64,000 bases of DNA from Lacrimispora amygdalina (GCF_003432035.1 NZ_QOHO01000002.1:1-64000), one strand, 5' to 3'; shown: positions 34,277 to 44,628, counted from the stretch's first letter. Notes: generated by a model from the letters alone, not told the origin. Made by a program: numbers and translations.

Positions 34277-35227
34277 TTAAAGAGTAATTTTTGATGTATA
34301 TCCGCTTCCTTTTAAGCCTTCTGATACCTGTGCTTTCTCCTCCGCTGTTAATGGAAGCACCGGCCGGCGCATCAGAGCGGAAGAAAAGATTCCTCTCTGA
34401 AAGAGCGCTTCTTTCATACGTGCATGAGCTTCTCCTGACGGCTGTCCTCCGCCGTAAATCGCTCTGGAGATCGGGAATATCTTATCATCGTATTCATGGA
34501 TTTTTTTGAAGTCTCCGGCTTTATAAGCTTTAAATGCTTCTGTGATCAGTTCCGGAATACATGCCGCAAAGCCAATTAATGCGCCATCCATGCCGGGGAA
34601 TGTAAGAGAAGACATCAGGCTTTCATCATGGCATGTAATGAGAGAGACATGAGGGGCTTCCCTGCGAAGAACCCGGACATCATTTTCATATAAAGGAGTT
34701 ACACGGGTTCCCATCTTGATTGCCTTTACATGATCAATTTCTTTGCACATCTTAACCAGAGTATCAACCGGATAAAATGCCTTGCTGATCGCCGGATATA
34801 AATGGATAATAATATCTATATCTGCACCGTCTGCCACGTCTTTAATATAGTTAAATGGTGCGTCCGGATGCATTCCAAAACGCAGCCACATATGGGGAGG
34901 CATGAGCAAAATGCCATCCGCGCCTGCTTCCTTTACTTCCTTTGCCATCTCAATGGACTCAACCGTATTTTCACAGTTGATTCCTGAAATAATTGTCAGT
35001 CTGTCTCCTACCTCATCGGCTACAATTTCTACAACTCTTTTGCGTTCCTGTCTGTTTAACCCGGTTATCTCTCCTGTATGTCCATTGCAGACAAGACCTT
35101 CAATTTCATCAAAGCCGGCAAGCCAGCTGACATATTTTCTGAGTTCAGCTTCATTAATGCTGTAGTCATCATTCATTGGTACGCAGATTGCAGGGAATAT
35201 TGTTTTCCAGTTTTTTACTTTAGACAT
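34277..35227 (-). CDS. DapA/NanA family aldolase or dehydratase
   Basis: 316-residue TIM-barrel enzyme of the dihydrodipicolinate synthase/N-acetylneuraminate lyase family. The Schiff-base lysine is in HVKAIKMGT (about residue 169) and the catalytic tyrosine in IIHLYPA (about 143). The N-terminal loop has LVCNGHTGEITGL, where DapA itself has GTTGE. Genuine DapA is unlikely, since the gene sits with a transporter and a LacI regulator. A sugar-acid or keto-acid lyase in a catabolic operon is inferred. AAGGAG precedes the ATG. Confidence 0.85.
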   Translation of the reverse strand: MSKVKNWKTIFPAICVPMNDDYSINEAELRKYVSWLAGFDEIEGLVCNGHTGEITGLNRQERKRVVEIVADEVGDRLTIISGINCENTVESIEMAKEVKEAGADGILLMPPHMWLRFGMHPDAPFNYIKDVADGADIDIIIHLYPAISKAFYPVDTLVKMCKEIDHVKAIKMGTRVTPLYENDVRVLRREAPHVSLITCHDESLMSSLTFPGMDGALIGFAACIPELITEAFKAYKAGDFKKIHEYDDKIFPISRAIYGGGQPSGEAHARMKEALFQRGIFSSALMRRPVLPLTAEEKAQVSEGLKGSGYTSKITL

Positions 35228-35341
35228 TTTTTTATCTCCTTTTTATGCAAGAATGTAATGAATCGGTTTTCACATGCATTGCGCCATACATATGAATGAT
35301 TTTTCCTACCCAGGTTGGATAAAATATACAATTTTATTATG

Positions 35342-35398
35342 ATACAAACGTTTGTATATTGTGAAACAGATTATATCATCCAAAAATGTCGTTGTAAA
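35342..35398 (-). promoter_or_regulatory. Promoter and perfect LacI-type operator of the aldolase operon
   Basis: TTTACA (35393-35398) and TATAAT (35370-35375) on the minus strand are 17 bases apart. Twelve bases after the -10 lies a perfect 16-bp palindrome, ATACAAACGTTTGTAT (35342-35357), with the central CG usual for LacI operators. It covers the expected start of transcription, as in simple repression. The LacI gene at the end of the operon carries a related site. Confidence 0.78.
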
Positions 35399-35445
35399 TA
35401 TAACCAAATACTCCTGCAATTAGTTGCATAAATTAGTGTTTATTT

Positions 35446-36357
35446 TTAAAGTCCATTGTATTTCGGCAGGGGATAATCAAGCTCATAGCATCTGCATAAA
35501 TTAATAAATTCCTGAAACGTTCTTGTTAAAAGCTTGTCCTTATGATGAACGATATAGAAGCATCTTTTAAACTCTGCCCCTTCTATCTTAAGCGGATAAA
35601 CCAGCTTTTTCTCCAATGGGCCGGATACCATACGTCTTGGAACCACCGCGATTCCAAGCCCATGAATGACTGCATTCACCAGTGCCGTTGTACTCATCCC
35701 CTCCCATACCGGCTTAACCGTAATATCTTCCTTTTCCATCACCTCTTCAAACAGCTCTCTGGTCCCGCTTCCATGCTCACGCAATAGAAATTTCTGTCCG
35801 CTTAGTTCCTCCTTTTTCAGCACCTGACCCGGGTAATAGGGCGAACGGCCAGGAGCAATCACCGCCAGTGAGTCCTCCATATAAGGTTCCGCAACAAGAG
35901 AGCTTTCATGAACCGGGCGCTCCACCAGCGCAAAATCCAGTTCGTTGTTTAAAAGCTTCTGCTCCAGCTGATGGGAGGTTCCTATAAACACCTGCACTTC
36001 TGCTTCCGGATATATGGCGGAAAACTTCTCCACATAGCTCGGCATAAACTGGGAACCAATGGTAATGCTCGCCCCAACACGCAAAACCCCGATGGTGTCC
36101 CAGTTTCTGATTCCCTTTTCCATATCATCAAGCAGCGCAAATATGCGCTGTGCATATTCCAGAAACTGTCTCCCTGCCTCAGTTAGATAAAGCCTCCGGG
36201 ATATGCGGTCAAACAATATTATTCCATAATACTTTTCCAGTTCCTGTATGGCTACAGAAACCGATGGCTGGGTCATATATAGTTTTTTTGCTGCTCTGGT
36301 TATACTGTTATTGCATTCGCATACAGTGAGGAATATACGCAGATGACGGATTGACAT
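35446..36357 (-). CDS. LysR family transcriptional regulator
   Basis: 303 residues: N-terminal LysR helix-turn-helix (NSITRAAKKLYMTQPSVSVAIQELEKYYGIILFDR, about residues 17-51) and C-terminal two-lobed effector domain (GVLRVGASITIGSQFMP onward). It is divergent from the unknown gene and chromate-type transporter genes at 36504-38161, with an AT-rich 146-base gap. That gap probably contains its target, since LysR proteins usually control the divergent unit. Confidence 0.9.
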   Translation of the reverse strand: MSIRHLRIFLTVCECNNSITRAAKKLYMTQPSVSVAIQELEKYYGIILFDRISRRLYLTEAGRQFLEYAQRIFALLDDMEKGIRNWDTIGVLRVGASITIGSQFMPSYVEKFSAIYPEAEVQVFIGTSHQLEQKLLNNELDFALVERPVHESSLVAEPYMEDSLAVIAPGRSPYYPGQVLKKEELSGQKFLLREHGSGTRELFEEVMEKEDITVKPVWEGMSTTALVNAVIHGLGIAVVPRRMVSGPLEKKLVYPLKIEGAEFKRCFYIVHHKDKLLTRTFQEFINLCRCYELDYPLPKYNGL

Positions 36358-36503
36358 TGTAATACCTCCGGTTTATTATAGCTAATTTTATATGTTATTA
36401 ATAAAATTATACTATTTTAATTATAAACGGGCAAGTGCTATACTGGAAAGAAGAAATGACAACATGTTAACAGCATTTGCAGCCTGCACGAAAGGAAAGT
36501 CCT

Positions 36504-37007
36504 ATGAAATATTTAATAAAAGCAGGAAAACTTTATCAGATTGACAACGGAAGACCCGGTATAAAGCTGGCCTGCTTAAAAACGCCCTATTATCCCATAA
36601 AAAAAGCCATTCTTTCTCCTGACGGCAGAATTAAATTGTATGCAGATATTAAAAGCTGTCAGGGCGGAGAAGTGAGCGGAGAGCGGATTTACGTACTTTC
36701 TGATCCTCTCAATCAGACTGTTTTATCCGGCATTCCCATATACTCCGATAATCTGTCTTTACTGAGCGGAATGTCAGTAAATCAGATCAGACTTACAATG
36801 GAACACAGGCTTTTTGATCTGTTCATGAGAAGCACCCGGGAATACTGCATCATGGATGAAAACAGCTGGGTGGCGGTCAGGCTGGTACACTGCACAGAGG
36901 GCGGGTGGTCTGTGGAAGCAGATCCGGTTTTTTCTCCTTTTATTTTAATGGGGCTCTTTATTTTCTGCAGATACTTAGACAAAGAGAACGAATTTATAAC
37001 GGATTAG
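36504..37007 (+). CDS. Unknown protein preceding the chromate-type transporter
   Basis: 167 residues, soluble for most of its length with a hydrophobic stretch near the C-terminus (PFILMGLFIFCRYL). Beta-rich composition with a repeated Lys-Leu-Tyr pattern at the start (YLIKAGKLYQIDNG). I do not recognise a family. It is followed after 18 bases by the transporter genes and is likely in the same LysR-controlled unit. AAAGGAAAG precedes the ATG at 36504. Confidence 0.65.
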   Translation: MKYLIKAGKLYQIDNGRPGIKLACLKTPYYPIKKAILSPDGRIKLYADIKSCQGGEVSGERIYVLSDPLNQTVLSGIPIYSDNLSLLSGMSVNQIRLTMEHRLFDLFMRSTREYCIMDENSWVAVRLVHCTEGGWSVEADPVFSPFILMGLFIFCRYLDKENEFITD

Positions 37008-37025
37008 AAAAAGGAAATGAGACAG

Positions 37026-37586
37026 ATGAACAGAAAAATATTAAGTAAAATATTCTTATCTACAATTTATTTAAGTACTTTTACCTTTGGCGGCGGCTAT
37101 GTAATTGTCACCCTGCTGAAGAAGAAATTTGTTGATGAACTTCACTGGATTGACCAGCAGGAAATGCTTGACCTGGTAGCTATCGCACAGTCCTCACCCG
37201 GAGCAATTGCTGTCAATGGTGCCATAGTCGTCGGATATAAACTGGCCGGACTCCCCGGCGTTTTTTGCGCCGTTCTGGGCGCAGTAATCCCGCCTTTTAT
37301 TATACTCACCGTAATCTCCTTTTGTTACAACGCTTTTAAAAATAATCATATGATACAGGCTATGTTAAACGGTATGACAGCAGGCGTTGGTGCCGTGATT
37401 CTTTCCGTTGTTTACGATATGGGAAGTGATGTGGTAAAACAAAAGGATCCGCTTCTTCTCCTGCTTATGGCGGCGTCCTTTGTTGCGGCTTATTTTTATC
37501 ACGTAAATGTGATCTATATCATTCTGGCTGCAGCGCTGGCAGGCATATGCAGAACTATTATCAGAAAACTTAGAAACGAGGCATAA
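37026..37586 (+). CDS. Chromate transporter family, first half-size subunit
   Basis: 186 residues, a single CHR domain with the conserved TFTFGGGYVIVTLLKKKFV near the N-terminus and IAQSSPGAIAVNGAIVVGYKLAGLPG. Short-chain CHR proteins work as pairs encoded in tandem; the partner follows. Whether the substrate is chromate, sulfate or another anion is not shown. The ATG at 37026 has AAAGGA ten bases before it. Confidence 0.88.
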   Translation: MNRKILSKIFLSTIYLSTFTFGGGYVIVTLLKKKFVDELHWIDQQEMLDLVAIAQSSPGAIAVNGAIVVGYKLAGLPGVFCAVLGAVIPPFIILTVISFCYNAFKNNHMIQAMLNGMTAGVGAVILSVVYDMGSDVVKQKDPLLLLLMAASFVAAYFYHVNVIYIILAAALAGICRTIIRKLRNEA

Positions 37587-37588
37587 TC

Positions 37589-38161
37589 ATGATTTCTTTA
37601 AAACTGTTCTGGGCATTTTTTCAAATTGGTGCATTCAGCTTTGGAGGCGGTTATGCCGCCATGCCGTTAATCAAACAACAGATCATTTACAATTATCAGT
37701 GGCTTACCATGAAAGATTTTACCGATTTAATTACTATTTCACAGATGACGCCTGGACCAATTGCCATTAATTCTGCAACCTTCGTTGGAAACCAGATCGC
37801 CGGAATATCCGGAGCTTTTTTAGCGACTCTGGGCTGCATCCTTCCTTCCTGTCTGTTTGTCACCTTCTTATCCTGGGCCTATAACCGATATAAGAATTTA
37901 AGCATTCTCCAGAATATTCTGGAAAGCCTGCGCCCGGCTGTCGTATCCATGATAGCGGTCGCCGGATTTGATATTCTGCTTCCAGCTGTTTTTCCATCCG
38001 GTATCATCTCTTTTTTGCCTGAGCAGGTAAAACTTCGCCCGCTACTCTATTTTGCCGCTGCATTATTTCTCCTTCAAAAGAAAAAGAAAGATCCCATTCT
38101 TGTCATGGTTTTGTGTGGGATTGCGGAGATGGCTGTTCAGCTTATCGCACCTGGTGTATAA
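37589..38161 (+). CDS. Chromate transporter family, second half-size subunit
   Basis: 190 residues, the second CHR domain: FQIGAFSFGGGYAAMPLIKQQII and ISQMTPGPIAINSATFVGNQIAG. It begins two bases after the first subunit stop codon, with GAGG before its ATG. The two would form one transporter of opposite-topology halves. Confidence 0.88.
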   Translation: MISLKLFWAFFQIGAFSFGGGYAAMPLIKQQIIYNYQWLTMKDFTDLITISQMTPGPIAINSATFVGNQIAGISGAFLATLGCILPSCLFVTFLSWAYNRYKNLSILQNILESLRPAVVSMIAVAGFDILLPAVFPSGIISFLPEQVKLRPLLYFAAALFLLQKKKKDPILVMVLCGIAEMAVQLIAPGV

Positions 38162-38490
38162 AGTCATTTATTCTTTCTATTCATGATACAATTATGCATT
38201 TAACCGTTGTAAATATTTTATTCTCCCTCAATCCTCATAATTACAGTATCTTTTTTATAAATTTTCTATTAACAAAATATCACATTGTGTCGATTAATAG
38301 TTGATAGTTAATTAAAATGAAACTGATGGCAGGAAAGGAGGTTTTTTTAACAGGTAAAAAATCGGCTGCATTTGATGCAGTTTATTTTTATGCGTTAACT
38401 GGTATATTTTTCCATGTCAGCAATCACTATATTACCGGTGCACAGGAGGGAAGTCTTTTTACTATTTATTTAATTTGAGGGAGCATTTAG
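38162..38490 (+). other. Long leader upstream of the second chemoreceptor
   Basis: This 329-base stretch is AT-rich. It contains AGGAAAGGAGG at 38331-38341 followed by no ordinary start codon at a usable distance. There is a short hairpin at 38366-38380 (CTGCAT/ATGCAG) with TTTATTTTT after it, a weak terminator or attenuator. A 53-codon frame from 38317 spans it but lacks a binding site. I see no known riboswitch. The chemoreceptor ribosome binding site is GAGGGAG near 38478. Confidence 0.35.
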
Positions 38491-40722
38491 ATGAAGAATA
38501 AGAAAAAAATTAATTTTAATGATATGAAGCTTGCGGTAAAGACATCCATTGCCACAGGCATCATACTGATTATGAGTTTAACCTTACTGATTTCAATCTC
38601 CGCCATACTTGCCAGCAATGCAATTTCCAAAGCCATCAATGGCGAGTTTACAGGAATTGCCGCTCAGAATGGTCTCATGGTTCAATCTATTATCGATGAT
38701 GCATCTGGCACTGCCAAAGATTTACAGGATTACTTAAACCGCGTTTATAACGGCGGGGAAGCCACCAGTGACTGGAAAAACATCAACCGCAAAAGCAGAC
38801 TATACAATGCCCAGCTCAAAGAAGTCAATTATGAAGTGGAGAATTATATTACGAATTCAGCCTGGGCAGCTCTTAATAACAATGATTCCCTATATGGTGT
38901 AGGGGCTTTTTTTGAGCCTGGACAATTCGATCCGGCAGTCAAAGATTACTCCGTATACGTTGACCGTGACAATGCAAAAAATAACACGGCCCAGTCTCTT
39001 GGAGCTTACAGTGAATACTCCAATCAGGATTATTACCGGATAGCGCGGGAAACAAAAGCTCCCTATCTGACTGACCCTTTTGATTACAAAGGGACGATGA
39101 TGAGTACCATTGCATATCCAATTATGAACGGAGACGATGTAATTGGTGTTATTCTGGCAGATATTAACGTATCTAATTTTTCCAGGATCAAAACCACGGA
39201 TGCCAAGTACCCTTCCATGTATGTGGATATCTATACGGAAGGAAATATGATTGCTTTTGACAGCAAATCAAGTGATAATATCGGGAAAAAGCTGGAAGAC
39301 TTAATTCCCCCATCAGAATATGCAAAGATCGTGAAGATGCAGGAAAACAAAAAGGAATTCCACATTACTACAAGAAAAGCGGACGGTTCTCCGGAGACCA
39401 GGCATTACTACCCCATCACCTGCGGATCCCAGACCTGGTGGGCCTCAAGCAGTCTTGACAGAAGTGATCTGTATAAGGATGTGGTAAGAAACGTGATAGT
39501 CATGATCGTATTGGCTGTTTTATCCCTTATTTTTATTAATTCGGTAGTTGTCGTATTTTTACGCAGGACATTGAAACCGATTGATGGCGTAGTGGCAGCT
39601 GCTCAGAACATTGCAGCCGGTAACTTAGATGTTCAGATGGAAATCAAAAGCAATGATGAGATTGGCCTGTTATCAAAAACGTTTGTGGAAATGGGTCAGA
39701 ATTTAAAGCGGATCATTCAGGATATTAATTATCTGCTTGGCCAAATGAGCCAGGGAAATTTCCAAGTCGAATCTGACTGCCAGGATAAATACACCGGCGA
39801 ATACCGTTATATTTATGAGGCAATGCATAACATCCGCCTGAATTTAAGCAGTACTCTTCTGGAAATTGACGAAGCTTCCGAACAGGTATCCACAGGCGCC
39901 TCCCAGGTAGCTGATGCTTCCCAGGCACTCAGTCAGGGAGCGACCGAGCAGGCCTCTTCCATCGAAGAACTGTCCGCAACAATTACAGAAATTTCAGAAC
40001 GCATCAAACAAAATGCAGCAAACGCAGCTGAGGCGAATTCCCTTTCTCAGGAAGCAGGCATAGGTATCAGCGAGAGCAATCAGAAAATGACTGAAATGAC
40101 AGAGGCAATGAATGAGATTGCTAATACATCAAATGAAATTGGTAAAATTATAAAAACCATTGATGATATTGCTTTTCAGACTAATATTCTTGCTCTCAAC
40201 GCAGCCGTGGAAGCAGCAAGGGCCGGATCTGCAGGCAAGGGATTTGCAGTCGTCGCTGACGAAGTGCGAAACCTGGCAGGCAAATCAGCGGAAGCAGCTA
40301 AAAATACCACCGCTCTCATTGAAAATGCCATATCCGCAATTGGAAGCGGTACAAAAATAGCTGATGAAACCGCGCAGGCTCTCCGGATGGTTGTTAAAAA
40401 AGCTGAAATCTCTACCGGTAAAATTGCTGAAATTGCAGAGGCCTCCAATGTACAGGCCGATGCCATTACACAGATCACAACCGGAATTGACCAGATTTCC
40501 GCTGTCGTCCAGACAACCTCTGCTACTTCGGAAGAAAGTGCTGCTACTTCAGAGGAATTATCTGCACAGGCTGTGAATTTAAAATCTCTGGTCGGCAAGT
40601 TCCAGCTGGCAAATGGGAACGAGTATGGGAAAGATCAGTCTGCAGATGTATCCGGTCTGACAAATCACAGCGGCAGACCGTCTTCTGAGATCTTTGAAAC
40701 AAACACAGATATTAAATATTAA
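38491..40722 (+). CDS. Methyl-accepting chemotaxis protein, double-Cache type
   Basis: 743 residues. Transmembrane helix at about 20-42, a long extracellular dCache domain (with [31 protein letters not shown] and [11 protein letters not shown]), a second helix near 330-352, then HAMP ([23 protein letters not shown]) and a signalling domain with the tip [40 protein letters not shown]. The last 40 residues are a polar tail. Its closest relative in the window is the receptor at 20522. Ligand unknown. Confidence 0.93.
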   Translation: MKNKKKINFNDMKLAVKTSIATGIILIMSLTLLISISAILASNAISKAINGEFTGIAAQNGLMVQSIIDDASGTAKDLQDYLNRVYNGGEATSDWKNINRKSRLYNAQLKEVNYEVENYITNSAWAALNNNDSLYGVGAFFEPGQFDPAVKDYSVYVDRDNAKNNTAQSLGAYSEYSNQDYYRIARETKAPYLTDPFDYKGTMMSTIAYPIMNGDDVIGVILADINVSNFSRIKTTDAKYPSMYVDIYTEGNMIAFDSKSSDNIGKKLEDLIPPSEYAKIVKMQENKKEFHITTRKADGSPETRHYYPITCGSQTWWASSSLDRSDLYKDVVRNVIVMIVLAVLSLIFINSVVVVFLRRTLKPIDGVVAAAQNIAAGNLDVQMEIKSNDEIGLLSKTFVEMGQNLKRIIQDINYLLGQMSQGNFQVESDCQDKYTGEYRYIYEAMHNIRLNLSSTLLEIDEASEQVSTGASQVADASQALSQGATEQASSIEELSATITEISERIKQNAANAAEANSLSQEAGIGISESNQKMTEMTEAMNEIANTSNEIGKIIKTIDDIAFQTNILALNAAVEAARAGSAGKGFAVVADEVRNLAGKSAEAAKNTTALIENAISAIGSGTKIADETAQALRMVVKKAEISTGKIAEIAEASNVQADAITQITTGIDQISAVVQTTSATSEESAATSEELSAQAVNLKSLVGKFQLANGNEYGKDQSADVSGLTNHSGRPSSEIFETNTDIKY

Positions 40723-40742
40723 TGCATTCACCAGCAATAAGA

Positions 40743-40782
40743 AACGTACATGGTCCGGTTTACTAAACCATGTACGTTTTTC
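40743..40782. terminator. Terminator after the chemoreceptor gene
   Basis: Perfect 12-bp stem (40743-40754 with 40767-40778) with TTTTTC on the plus side; it separates the receptor from the convergent glycerate kinase gene. Confidence 0.85.
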
Positions 40783-40809
40783 ATATCTATTCATATAATG
40801 TTATTTCTT

Positions 40810-41946
40810 TTACAATTCCATCCCAAGGGAAATGAGCCGGAACATACGAATTGCTCCCTGATAATATAAGTCTTCCGCGCGTTCAAATGCTTCATTAAGA
40901 TCCATAACCCCATTAACCGAAGTCATAATGGAACGGATTCCATAATCATAAATTTTCTCCGCTCCCGGACCCATAGAACCAGTGAGGGCAACAGCTGCTA
41001 CCCCTCTTTTTTTGCATCTTTGCCCGATTCCCTGCATCACCTTGCCAAAACAGGACTGCCAGTCTGCCCGCCCCTCTCCTGTAACTACAAGAGAAACACC
41101 CTCCAGACGGGAGTCAAAATCAATTAAATCAAGCACAGTCTCAATACCGGATTTTAGTTGTCCGCCCAGAAACACGCAAAGTGCAGCACCCAGTCCGCCT
41201 GCGGCCCCAGAACCTGGGATTTCATCCGGATTGGTTCCAAATTTCTGCATGATTATATTCCTGTAATTTTCCATGCCTTTCTCAAGCTGGTCTAAAACAG
41301 GGGGAGTCCCTCCCTTCTGCTTTCCAAACGTATACGCAGCACCATCCGGTCCGCATAACGGATTATTTACATCACACATAACCGTTAGTTTCACATGGCT
41401 GAGTCTGGGATCCAGACCGGAAACATCAATTGCTGAAACCCTGATTAGATCCTCACCCGTCCCATTTAGTTCTTCTCCCTTATCATCTAAGAAACGGACA
41501 CCCAGCGCTCTCATACAGCCCATTCCGCCATCATTTGTTGCTGATCCTCCTATGGCAATGGAAATGTCTGTGAACCCCCGTTTTAGCGCATCCTTTATCA
41601 TTTCTCCTGTCCCAAAACTGGTAGTGATCCTGGGATCTCTCTGATTCTCCGGTATCAGTGTCAGACCTGAAGCTGCCGCCATCTCGATGATGGCCCGTTT
41701 CTCATCCAGACTGCCATAATACGCATGAACCGTCTCCATAAGAGGTCCATGTACAGTTACATGCACTTTTTCACCCCTGACAGCAGCGATTACAGCGTCT
41801 GCCGTACCTTCTCCTCCGTCGGCAACCGGAATCCCTTCCCACTGACAATGTCCAAATATTTCCTTAGCAGCCTTACCTAACAGATCGATTGTCTGCGCAC
41901 TGGAAAGAGTTCCTTTAAAAGAATCGGATGCAAATAACAGCTTCAT
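40810..41946 (-). CDS. Glycerate kinase
   Basis: 378 residues, the GarK/GlxK type (Pfam glycerate kinase family). It phosphorylates D-glycerate, in this class generally at C2. Motifs: SDSFKGTLSSAQ at the N-terminus, PVADGGEGTADAV near residue 40, GGSATNDGGMGCMRALG near 132 and GSGAAGGLGAAL near 246. It follows a GntP-type permease and a CdaR regulator gene, so uptake and phosphorylation of glycerate or a related sugar acid fits. Confidence 0.93.
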   Translation of the reverse strand: MKLLFASDSFKGTLSSAQTIDLLGKAAKEIFGHCQWEGIPVADGGEGTADAVIAAVRGEKVHVTVHGPLMETVHAYYGSLDEKRAIIEMAAASGLTLIPENQRDPRITTSFGTGEMIKDALKRGFTDISIAIGGSATNDGGMGCMRALGVRFLDDKGEELNGTGEDLIRVSAIDVSGLDPRLSHVKLTVMCDVNNPLCGPDGAAYTFGKQKGGTPPVLDQLEKGMENYRNIIMQKFGTNPDEIPGSGAAGGLGAALCVFLGGQLKSGIETVLDLIDFDSRLEGVSLVVTGEGRADWQSCFGKVMQGIGQRCKKRGVAAVALTGSMGPGAEKIYDYGIRSIMTSVNGVMDLNEAFERAEDLYYQGAIRMFRLISLGMEL

Positions 41947-41982
41947 ATCAGGTTTCTCCTTTCCCCCTTCATGCCCTGATTC

Positions 41983-43374
41983 CTAATGAAGAATCAGTGA
42001 CAGAATAAATATTTCCAGTATTCCTGCTATTCCAAGAACCAAAGTTGCAATAGTCTGGGTCTTATATCCTTTTTCCGGTGTCATTGCACCAAAGTTGGTC
42101 ACTACCCAGAAATAAGAGTCATTGGCATGAGAAACGGTCATTGCTCCGGCACCGATTGCCATGCAGGCTAACGTAATCCTCACTGGACTCTCCAGCCCCA
42201 GCATGGGAAGAAGAGGCGCCACAATTCCAGCTGTTGTAGTTAAGGCTACTGTTGAGGAACCCTGTGCACTCTTTAAAATTGCTGCCAGAAGGAACGGAAA
42301 GAAGATTCCCATGGTACTTAATACAGAAGCATGATCCTTGATGTAATTGACCATGTCAGTCGATGAAATCACTTTCCCAAGAACTCCGCCCGCAGCTGTA
42401 ACAAAAAGAATGGGGCCTACTGTTTTTAAGGTTTCATTGGTGATTTCATAAAAATCACCAATTTTTCCAGCAGCTTTAAGCTGAATAATACTAAAAAGCG
42501 TACCAACAGCCAAGGCGATGATCGGAGTTCCTAAAAATTTAATAATATCCCCGCCAAGTCCGGTCATGCCTGCCATGGATGCTGCCGAAGAGAGAGCCAT
42601 CAGGAGAATTGGAACCACAATCGGAGCCAGAGCATTGGCACCACTGGGCAGTTTTCCATATTCTGCCACCAGTTCTTCATATGTTTTACCGATCTCTCCC
42701 ATATCTGCTTCGTCTGCTGATTTCACCTTTTTTCCAATGTATCTGGCATAGAAGAAGCCTGCAATTAAGGGGAAAATGGAACATAAAGCTCCCATTCCCA
42801 TAACGAGAAGCAGATTCTCACCAATTCCAAGGGTGGAGGCCGCAGCAATCGGTCCAGGTGTCGGCGGAATAAATACGTGGGAAATATATAACCCGGAGGA
42901 AAGCCCCACAGTCATTGCTACAGATGATGCTGCTGTCCTGTTAACCAGTGCCTTTCTGATAGGATTCAAAATAACAAATCCCGAATCGCAAAACACGGGT
43001 ATGGAGACGACCCAGCCCATCATTTCCATTGCCAGAACGGGATTGTTTTTCCCCACCAGCTTAATGACCAGATCCGCAAGTTTCAGTGCAGCCCCTGTTT
43101 TCTCCAGGACTGTTCCAATTAAAGCACCCAGAATAATTACAATACCAATGCTTGAAAAAGTTCCGGAAAAGCCCGCTCCGATTACAGATGCGAGTCCGCT
43201 TACTTTTGTTCCATCTCCCAATGTTTTGTCTGTCAGCGGAATTCCTGCTACAAGACCTAACAGTAAAGAGATGGTCATGATGGCGATAAACGGATGAATC
43301 TTGAATTTGGAAATAGCCATAATCATCAGAACAATCGCCAGGATAAATACAAAGATTAATGGTAAACCTGTCAT
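41983..43374 (-). CDS. GntP family sugar-acid permease
   Basis: 463 residues with 12 or more hydrophobic segments. GntP signature stretches include GLVAGIPLTDKTLGDG, GAGFSGTFSSIGIVIILGALIGTVLEKTGAA, PVFCDSGFVILNPIRKAL and HANDSYFWVVTNFG near the C-terminus. GntP members carry gluconate, glycerate and similar acids. The adjacent kinase points to glycerate. The ATG at 43374 has AAGGGGG before it; a longer frame to 43440 is not used. Confidence 0.92.
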   Translation of the reverse strand: MTGLPLIFVFILAIVLMIMAISKFKIHPFIAIMTISLLLGLVAGIPLTDKTLGDGTKVSGLASVIGAGFSGTFSSIGIVIILGALIGTVLEKTGAALKLADLVIKLVGKNNPVLAMEMMGWVVSIPVFCDSGFVILNPIRKALVNRTAASSVAMTVGLSSGLYISHVFIPPTPGPIAAASTLGIGENLLLVMGMGALCSIFPLIAGFFYARYIGKKVKSADEADMGEIGKTYEELVAEYGKLPSGANALAPIVVPILLMALSSAASMAGMTGLGGDIIKFLGTPIIALAVGTLFSIIQLKAAGKIGDFYEITNETLKTVGPILFVTAAGGVLGKVISSTDMVNYIKDHASVLSTMGIFFPFLLAAILKSAQGSSTVALTTTAGIVAPLLPMLGLESPVRITLACMAIGAGAMTVSHANDSYFWVVTNFGAMTPEKGYKTQTIATLVLGIAGILEIFILSLILH

Positions 43375-43503
43375 AAAATGACCCCCTTTAAGTGAAATTA
43401 TAATGCGACCAGCTTCTTGTCCTAATATTATCATCAACATAATCAGGAAACCACTGCCGGGGATCCCAATATCATGGTCAATTTTTGTATCATCAGCACA
43501 AAA

Positions 43504-44628
43504 CTAATGTTCTTTTGTTAAAAAAGAATAAAAAGTTTCCATAAAAAAACGGTCATTTGCAGCTTCAATAGGATTGATATTAAAGTAATCTTTTATCTTG
43601 CCGTAACGGTACAAAAGTGTATTTTTATGAACAAAGAGCTCTTTCGAGGCTGTAACCAGATTATAATTGGCTTTTATCAGAGCACCGGCAATTTCAATAA
43701 ATGACCGCTTCAGATCTTCATTCATTTTCTTCTCATAAGTCTGAAACATCCACTGAAGCTCATTGAAAGGAACGACGGAACGAACATAATTTCCCGTGTA
43801 ATCATAGAAAAATGATGCTGTACTGCTCACTGCCTTTTCCTCAAGCCATGCACAATGCCTGTAAGCATAGTAATACTGAGTAAAATTCTCCTGAAAAGAA
43901 CCAATGAAAAATCTGCAGTGCTTCTCCTGCTGACGCAGCCACTTTAATACAGTACTGAGATAATCTCCGATCAAATACTTATAATCAGAAAATAACTTAT
44001 TGCTGTCTGTTTTCATGGTTTTAAATATCAGTACATGACTTTCATTAAGAACTGCGCTGATATCCTCTCTTCCATGACGCGGCCCATGTTTCAGCATGTC
44101 CAGAATCAATTCAGCTTTTACATCCTCTGTTTTGCATAAGATCGGGATCCGGATTATGTTTTCAGAATAATTAAGCTGATGCGCCATACTCCGCAATTCT
44201 CCCGGATCGGAATGTTCTACATGAATCAGAAGATTGGTAAAATGTTCTTTTTTATCTCTTCTGCGCCGGATTTCCTCCTGCTGCTTTTCATATTTTAACA
44301 TCGCCTCAATAGCCATTTTTGTAATCAGTGCAACAGGCTTAATTTCAGCTGGCTCTCCGGTAATACCAACTACGCCCTCCCTCCTTCCGTCTATATTAAT
44401 TACCATGTTAATACCGGGTCTGACACCCGGATAATCTTCTTCTCCAGATGTTACCACCATGTCTTCTGTTCCTGTTACAATATAATAGGCTACCTCATGA
44501 AAAGTACCTACCCGGCTTTCATCCCTGCTTGCGATGATGACCCCCTGTTCATTCATAATATTTATATTGTACTGGGTATACTGGGTTACCTGTTCAATAA
44601 ATTTCTTAGCCAGATCTGTTTCTATCAT
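43504..44628 (-). CDS. CdaR family sugar diacid regulator
   Basis: 374 residues. An N-terminal diacid-recognition domain (LAKKFIEQVTQYTQYNINIMNEQGVIIASRDESRVGTFHEVAY) and a C-terminal PucR-type helix-turn-helix (LIKANYNLVTASKELFVHKNTLLYRYGKIKDYF) are seen. CdaR activates uptake and breakdown of glycerate, galactarate and glucarate in Escherichia coli. It precedes the permease and kinase on the same strand. The ATG at 44628 has AGGAGG; the extra upstream residues of the open frame are rejected. Confidence 0.9.
   Translation of the reverse strand: MIETDLAKKFIEQVTQYTQYNINIMNEQGVIIASRDESRVGTFHEVAYYIVTGTEDMVVTSGEEDYPGVRPGINMVINIDGRREGVVGITGEPAEIKPVALITKMAIEAMLKYEKQQEEIRRRRDKKEHFTNLLIHVEHSDPGELRSMAHQLNYSENIIRIPILCKTEDVKAELILDMLKHGPRHGREDISAVLNESHVLIFKTMKTDSNKLFSDYKYLIGDYLSTVLKWLRQQEKHCRFFIGSFQENFTQYYYAYRHCAWLEEKAVSSTASFFYDYTGNYVRSVVPFNELQWMFQTYEKKMNEDLKRSFIEIAGALIKANYNLVTASKELFVHKNTLLYRYGKIKDYFNINPIEAANDRFFMETFYSFLTKEH

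Noticed and set aside
34277-35227. Genuine DapA of lysine synthesis
   Set aside because: The GTTGE motif is altered and the gene is in a LacI-controlled transport operon.
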